Shown: one piece after another, positions 59,464 to 64,000 of the stretch
Layout of the letters: each line of letters opens with the position of its first letter
How positions within the stretch are numbered: the first letter of the stretch is position 1
From: Chitinophaga rupis
GTDB taxonomy: Bacteria; Bacteroidota; Bacteroidia; Chitinophagales; Chitinophagaceae
Assembly: GCF_900109685.1 (NCBI RefSeq)
Contig: NZ_FOBB01000005.1
Coordinates: 186,001-250,000, forward strand
Reading direction: 5' to 3'
Length of the DNA: 64,000 nt
Notes under the pieces: generated by a model
The model's input: the letters and a program-made list of their open reading frames with translations, nothing else
Told to the model about the DNA's origin: nothing
Database searches by the model: none
Program-made: the position numbers and the translations under genes

Positions 59464-62400
59464 TTAAAGGCCAAGGTTCAAGCCAAACGTAAAGGTTCTT
59501 TGCAGGGGATATGCGCCCAGATCCTGTCCCTGCTGTGTTACAAATGCCAGGCCGCCGGCGCTTACCTCCGGGTTGCCCGGATAGCTGGTGAAGATGTAAA
59601 CGTTTTGTGCAGACGCATACACTCTCAGGCTCCTGATATAGGGAGTCCTGAATTTTTTCAGCATATATCCCAGTGTAATATTGTTGATGGTGAGGTGAGT
59701 AGCGTCATGGATGAACAGCGTATTATCCGTACGGTAGGCCGCAGTGGTGTTGGCTAAAGTACGCGCCACCCGTCCATTACCGGGATCCTCCGGAGAGCGC
59801 CAGCGATCCAGTAATTCCGGCGGGCCGTTGAATACACCATCCAGGTTGTAAGTACTTTCCTGCATACCATTTTTCAGCTTGTTGCCGTAAGTGCCTGACA
59901 TGGTAATGTTCAGATCAAAGTGCTGGTACTGGAAGGTATTGCTGAACCCAAATATAAATTTGGGATTGGGATCTCCGATCACCGTTTGATCATCCGGGAA
60001 AGTGATCCTGCCATCGCCATTCAGATCTTTAAACCTTACGGTGCCAGCCTGTGAAAGGGTAGTGGAGCCGGTTCCATAATATTTAGGTCCGGCATCAGCT
60101 TCTGCCTGGTTTTTGAAAATGCCATCAAATACATAACCATAGAATTGCCCGATAGGCTTACCAACCAGTGTGCGGTAGTCAGTGAATTCGGAGAGTGTGA
60201 TGGTTGGATCGGCGGCAAAGGGTATATTGTTTAAACCAATGCGTTTAACAATATTCCTGTTAAATGCGATATTAAAGTCTGTGTTCCATTTGAGCTTTCC
60301 GGTCAGGTTCCTGGTACTCACCGTAAACTCATGCCCCCATTGCTTAATATCGCCCAGGTTATCCTGCACTTTTACAAAACCTGAAGATTGTGGAACAGGT
60401 ACTTCAAATAACAATCCCGCTGTTAGCTTATTGTAATAATCGTAAGAGAAAGTAACCCGGTTGTCAAACAGAGCCAGGTCAAAGCCGGCATCAAATTGTT
60501 TGTTACGCTCCCAGGCCAGGCTTTGGTTGCCCAAACTGTTTTGCACTTTTCCGGGCGCCATGCCGTTGGAAAAAGTATAATTGCTGCTCCCAATACCCGC
60601 TATTGTAGTATAGTTGCCTATTTCGGCCATGCCGGTTAAACCGTAGCTGGTCCTTAATTTCAATAAGCTCAGGAACGGCACATCCTTGAGGAACGATTCA
60701 TCACTCACTATCCAGCTTGCACCTACGGAAGGGAAAGTACCCCATTTATTCCTGTCTCCGAACCGTGAGGACCCGTCCCTCCTTATGGTTGCCTGTAAAT
60801 AGTAACGGTCTTTGTAGCTGTAATTCAAACGGCCCAGGAAGGATGCCATTGACCAGGCGTTATAATCGGATACATTGGTAGTAAAACGTGTAGCTGCTCT
60901 TAAAGTGGAAATACTGTTGTCCGGGTAATCGCGGCCAACCACATCGCTTGAAAAACCGGTAGAGCGCTGTATGGTAAAGCCACCTAATACACCTAATGAA
61001 TGCGCGCCAAATTGCTTCTGGTAGTTAAGGGTATTTTCATTTAGCCAGGAATAATCATTATTAACGGCTGATTCACCCAAAGCAGTATTATTGCCCGGCG
61101 GAGGATTTTCTATCGGCAATGCATTAAAGCCGCCCACGGAAGTAGATGGAATAAACCGGTTGCGGGTCATGTTCCCGATGTCGGCATTGCCAGATGTGCG
61201 GAAGGTCAGGTTATCCGTCAGCTTTATTTCTGTGAACACATTTGCCAGTACACGGAAGCGGTTTGCATCATCCTTTACTTCCAGCAGCTGCCGCAGCGGG
61301 TTTGCCCATACAAACTGGTTGGTAAAACCTGAAATGCCCAGAGCCAGTGAGCCATCAGGATTGTAAGGTGAACCCATGGTAGGCATCATAGAGGCTGCAG
61401 CAAAAATGGCGCGCTGCCCGTCCACATTAAACCCGGCTCCCTGCCGGTTATTATGTTCCAGCTGTAAGGACGGCGCTACACCCACGCCCACCTTTACGCG
61501 TTTACTCACGTTGAAATCACCGTTCATACGTAATGAAAAACGCTTGTAGCCCGTGTTTACAAGAATGCCCTGCTGATTGAAATAGCCGCCTACCACACTG
61601 TAGGCTGCCTTATCATTACCGGCATTAACAGACAGGCTATAGTTCTGTACAGGTGCATTCCTGGTCAGCGCGCTGAACCAGTCGGTACCTTCTCCATATT
61701 GATCCGGGTTTTGATATACGGCTGGTATGCCGCCGGTATAGCCTTCGTATTTGATCTTATCTTCATAAAAGCCTTTCATGTAAGTGGCCAGCTGCCTGGC
61801 GTTCATAACAGGCGGTATCAGCTCGCGCATCAGGGAGGCGCTTCCGTAATAGGAATTGAAATTTATTTGCGCAACGCCGGCTTTTCCTCTTTTGGTGGTG
61901 ATGAGGATAACGCCGTTGGCTGCACGTGAACCATATAAAGCAGTTGAAGATGCATCTTTTAGAATGGTGAAGGTTTCTATTTCGTCGGGGTTAATGTTGT
62001 TGATGTTGTCAGGGTTGCCCACCATAGGCTGCCCGTCAATTACCACCAACGGACGTACGCTGGATGAGAGTGATGCGGCGCCGCGTATACGCAGATCCAT
62101 TCCCTGACCGGGCCGGCCGGTGGTTTGCGCTACCTGTGCGCCTGGCAGCTTGCCCTGTAACCTTTCAGCAAAGGTGCCGGTGGGTTGATCTTTAATACCA
62201 GTGGCAGATAGCGTTGCTACGGAACCCACAATCTCGCGCGTGCTTTGTTTACCATAAGCCACTACCACTTCGTTGAGCTGTGACGTGGCTTGTTCCAGCT
62301 GCACGTTGATAATAGTGCGCCCGTTAACCGGTACTTCTTTGGACGTATAACCCAGGAATTGGAATAACAGCATACCGCCCGTATCCGGCACATTGAGTGT

Positions 62401-62892
62401 ATAAGTACCGTCAGACAAGGTGGTTGTTCCTATCCGGGAATCTTTAAGTCTTACAGCCACTCCGGGTAATGGCTGGTCATTGATATCGGTAACGCGTCCC
62501 TTAATGGTAATGCTCACCACTGTTGGTTCCGGGTTACGCGTTATCACAATTGTATTTGCATGGATGGTATAAGTAAAAGGCTGGCTGGCGAAACTTTGCT
62601 GCAGCACTTCTTCTACTGTTGCATTGGTTACCTGCAGGGCTACTGGTTTGGCATCTTTTAAAATTTCAACATCCCACAGTACATTATAACCGGTTTGTTT
62701 GCGGATCTGGCGGAATACCTCTTTAAGTGTGATCTGTTTGGCTGATAATGTTACCTTTTGAGCATAACCGGAAGCGCTTACTTCCAGTAACGCTGCAATC
62801 ATTAAAACAACAGTCAGTTTCATAACCAACAGGATTTTTTTGAGCGTGGGGCCGGTTTGTTCCGGGCGCACGCCAGGTATGTAAATTTTCAT
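59464..62892 (-). CDS. SusC/RagA-type TonB-dependent transporter with STN signalling domain
   Basis: The start is the ATG of MKIYIPGVRPEQTGP; the longer frame reads through unlikely Cys-rich residues. The about 1142-residue protein has a signal anchor (MKLTVVLMIAALLEVSASGY), an STN domain (VTLSAKQITLKEVFRQIRKQ, WDVEILKDAKPV, about 46-120), a carboxypeptidase-regulatory-like domain, the plug (RPLVVIDGQPMVGNPDNINN, ALYGSRAANGVILITTKRGK) and the barrel. The STN domain contacts a FecR-type anti-sigma factor; the FecR gene is directly upstream. So transport is coupled to gene regulation. Confidence 0.95.
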   Translation of the reverse strand: MKIYIPGVRPEQTGPTLKKILLVMKLTVVLMIAALLEVSASGYAQKVTLSAKQITLKEVFRQIRKQTGYNVLWDVEILKDAKPVALQVTNATVEEVLQQSFASQPFTYTIHANTIVITRNPEPTVVSITIKGRVTDINDQPLPGVAVRLKDSRIGTTTLSDGTYTLNVPDTGGMLLFQFLGYTSKEVPVNGRTIINVQLEQATSQLNEVVVAYGKQSTREIVGSVATLSATGIKDQPTGTFAERLQGKLPGAQVAQTTGRPGQGMDLRIRGAASLSSSVRPLVVIDGQPMVGNPDNINNINPDEIETFTILKDASSTALYGSRAANGVILITTKRGKAGVAQINFNSYYGSASLMRELIPPVMNARQLATYMKGFYEDKIKYEGYTGGIPAVYQNPDQYGEGTDWFSALTRNAPVQNYSLSVNAGNDKAAYSVVGGYFNQQGILVNTGYKRFSLRMNGDFNVSKRVKVGVGVAPSLQLEHNNRQGAGFNVDGQRAIFAAASMMPTMGSPYNPDGSLALGISGFTNQFVWANPLRQLLEVKDDANRFRVLANVFTEIKLTDNLTFRTSGNADIGNMTRNRFIPSTSVGGFNALPIENPPPGNNTALGESAVNNDYSWLNENTLNYQKQFGAHSLGVLGGFTIQRSTGFSSDVVGRDYPDNSISTLRAATRFTTNVSDYNAWSMASFLGRLNYSYKDRYYLQATIRRDGSSRFGDRNKWGTFPSVGASWIVSDESFLKDVPFLSLLKLRTSYGLTGMAEIGNYTTIAGIGSSNYTFSNGMAPGKVQNSLGNQSLAWERNKQFDAGFDLALFDNRVTFSYDYYNKLTAGLLFEVPVPQSSGFVKVQDNLGDIKQWGHEFTVSTRNLTGKLKWNTDFNIAFNRNIVKRIGLNNIPFAADPTITLSEFTDYRTLVGKPIGQFYGYVFDGIFKNQAEADAGPKYYGTGSTTLSQAGTVRFKDLNGDGRITFPDDQTVIGDPNPKFIFGFSNTFQYQHFDLNITMSGTYGNKLKNGMQESTYNLDGVFNGPPELLDRWRSPEDPGNGRVARTLANTTAAYRTDNTLFIHDATHLTINNITLGYMLKKFRTPYIRSLRVYASAQNVYIFTSYPGNPEVSAGGLAFVTQQGQDLGAYPLQRTFTFGLNLGL

Positions 62893-63036
62893 TACATTTG
62901 GATGTTTGAGTTTAATAATCAGATAACTGTGACTACAAGCGTTAGAAATTTGTTTTTCGCAGGATAAGCTCAAACTGCCCGGGGGCGCTGGAACGCTCCC
63001 GGTTTTTTATGCCCCCCTGTTTTTGTGGATGTTTTT

Positions 63037-64000
63037 TTATGGCATAACTGTGATCCTCCTTCCTTCTGTTTTAAAGTGTACGGTACCTGTTAATTCCAGC
63101 ATATTTAATACTTCAGAAACATTTTTTGACCGCGATAAGCTACCGCCAATGGCTTTCCCTGAAACATCGCCCTGGTAGCTGATCTCTACATCATACCAGC
63201 GGCTGATCTGCCGCATAATGCTTTCTATCTTTTCATTATCAAATAAGAAATAGCCGTTTTTCCATGCAGTAGCGGCTTCTGTGTCACCATCTTTTATATT
63301 AAGCTTGCCGGAGGACTTGTTTAATATGGCAGCGTTGCCGGGCGCCAGCAGGGCATTGGCCCGGCCGCAATCTACTTTTACGGAGCCTTCAAGGAGTGTA
63401 ACAATATTGTGCTGCTCATCAGGGTAAGCGTTAATGTTAAAATGGGTGCCCAATACCCTTACGGTCATGGGCGCTGCAGATCCTGTATTTACCGTTACAA
63501 AGAACGGCCTGTCTTTATCTTTAGCCACTTCAAAATATGCCTCGCCGGTGAGGGTTACATTCCTTTCATTTCCCGGGAATGATGTGGGAAAACGTAGCGT
63601 GGAACCCGCGTTAAGCCACACTTTGGTACCATCCTGCAAAGTGAGCTGGTACTGGCCGCCATAGGGCGTGTTCAGGATATTATAAACGATATTGTTTGCT
63701 GCGTTACCGGCCACCTCATTATAAAACAGGCTTCCGCTGTCTGTTTTATTTACAGCGGCATTACCCTGTTGGGATATGATCCCGTTCTTAGCATCTTCCA
63801 GCACTACTTTATCACCGTTAGCCAGGGTTAATATTGCTTTATTCCCTCCGGGGGCAATGTCTTTAAAGGCCTGGGCTATACTGGTTTGCGGGCTTGGCTG
63901 ATGCTGTAGCTGCGGAGCATAAAAATAGCTTGCAATACCGAGGATGATCAGTACAGATGCAGCTGCTGACAGGTAGTACCAAAGCCGCCTGCTGGTGCGG
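63037..64000 (-). CDS. FecR-type anti-sigma factor, 5' end beyond window
   Basis: The frame stays open to base 64000, so the gene begins outside. The visible part has a membrane helix (YYLSAAASVLIILGIASYFY), a FecR domain (YQLTLQDGTKVWLNAGSTLR, RNVTLTGEAYFEVAKD, VRVLGTHFNINAYPDEQH) and the C-terminal DUF4974-like domain (SIMRQISRWYDVEISYQG, NMLELTGTVHFKTEG). It transmits the STN signal from the SusC to a cytoplasmic ECF sigma factor, which should lie just outside the window. Confidence 0.93.
   Translation of the reverse strand, partial: RTSRRLWYYLSAAASVLIILGIASYFYAPQLQHQPSPQTSIAQAFKDIAPGGNKAILTLANGDKVVLEDAKNGIISQQGNAAVNKTDSGSLFYNEVAGNAANNIVYNILNTPYGGQYQLTLQDGTKVWLNAGSTLRFPTSFPGNERNVTLTGEAYFEVAKDKDRPFFVTVNTGSAAPMTVRVLGTHFNINAYPDEQHNIVTLLEGSVKVDCGRANALLAPGNAAILNKSSGKLNIKDGDTEAATAWKNGYFLFDNEKIESIMRQISRWYDVEISYQGDVSGKAIGGSLSRSKNVSEVLNMLELTGTVHFKTEGRRITVMP

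Overview
The window comes from a Bacteroidota genome, most likely Chitinophagaceae (Chitinophaga-like). The evidence is two SusC/SusD glycan-uptake loci, an STN-type SusC next to a FecR anti-sigma gene, many secreted or lipoprotein glycoside hydrolases, LytS/LytTR signalling, TAnnTTTG-type -7 promoter boxes and almost no Shine-Dalgarno sites. No rRNA, tRNA, CRISPR array, insertion sequence or phage gene was seen. Both ends are cut inside genes: an AraC-family regulator on the left and a FecR-type anti-sigma factor on the right.

Layout. 0-8.5 kb: AraC regulator (+), then a minus-strand SusC-SusD-GH2 locus. 8.9-19.9 kb: a short-chain dehydrogenase and AraC regulator, an odd Gly-rich protein, a GH92 alpha-mannosidase, an ArsR-SRPBCC-alpha/beta hydrolase operon with a clear palindromic operator, a cupin gene, a lectin-like repeat protein fused to a DUF4185 domain, and a CheY-like regulator. 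20-28.3 kb: plus-strand secreted enzymes (GH97, GH16, a DUF5010-like lipoprotein, a CE2-like SGNH esterase, GH76) with small housekeeping genes between them. Together with GH92 these suit alpha-mannan and beta-glucan (for example fungal wall) breakdown. 28.4-31 kb: a decayed glycan-binding-domain remnant and small accessory genes. 31.2-34.5 kb: a response regulator, a LytS/LytTR two-component pair, a doubtful ORF and two plus-strand terminator-like hairpins.

34.5-41.9 kb is the most interesting part. It is a minus-strand operon: TonB-dependent receptor, a 50-codon peptide gene absent from ordinary ORF calls, two paralogous JmjC/ribosomal-oxygenase-like proteins, and a C39-peptidase ABC exporter. 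The peptide has a double-glycine leader ending LVVGG and a 21-residue Cys-free core containing HHHDHD. I read this as a RiPP-like export system in which Fe(II)/2-oxoglutarate oxygenases probably hydroxylate a His/Asp-rich peptide, which is then cleaved and exported. I know of no named RiPP class with this gene set. A siderophore-type TonB receptor lies just upstream as a separate transcription unit, so a metal-binding role is an attractive but unproven idea.

44.9-50.7 kb: two short-chain dehydrogenases divergent from an HxlR regulator, a methyltransferase-AraC-carboxymuconolactone decarboxylase operon, and a seven-repeat secreted propeller-like protein. 50.7-64 kb: a second glycan locus, read right to left as FecR, SusC with STN domain, SusD, two tandem DUF6528-like proteins, GH20 hexosaminidase and a GH106-like rhamnosidase.
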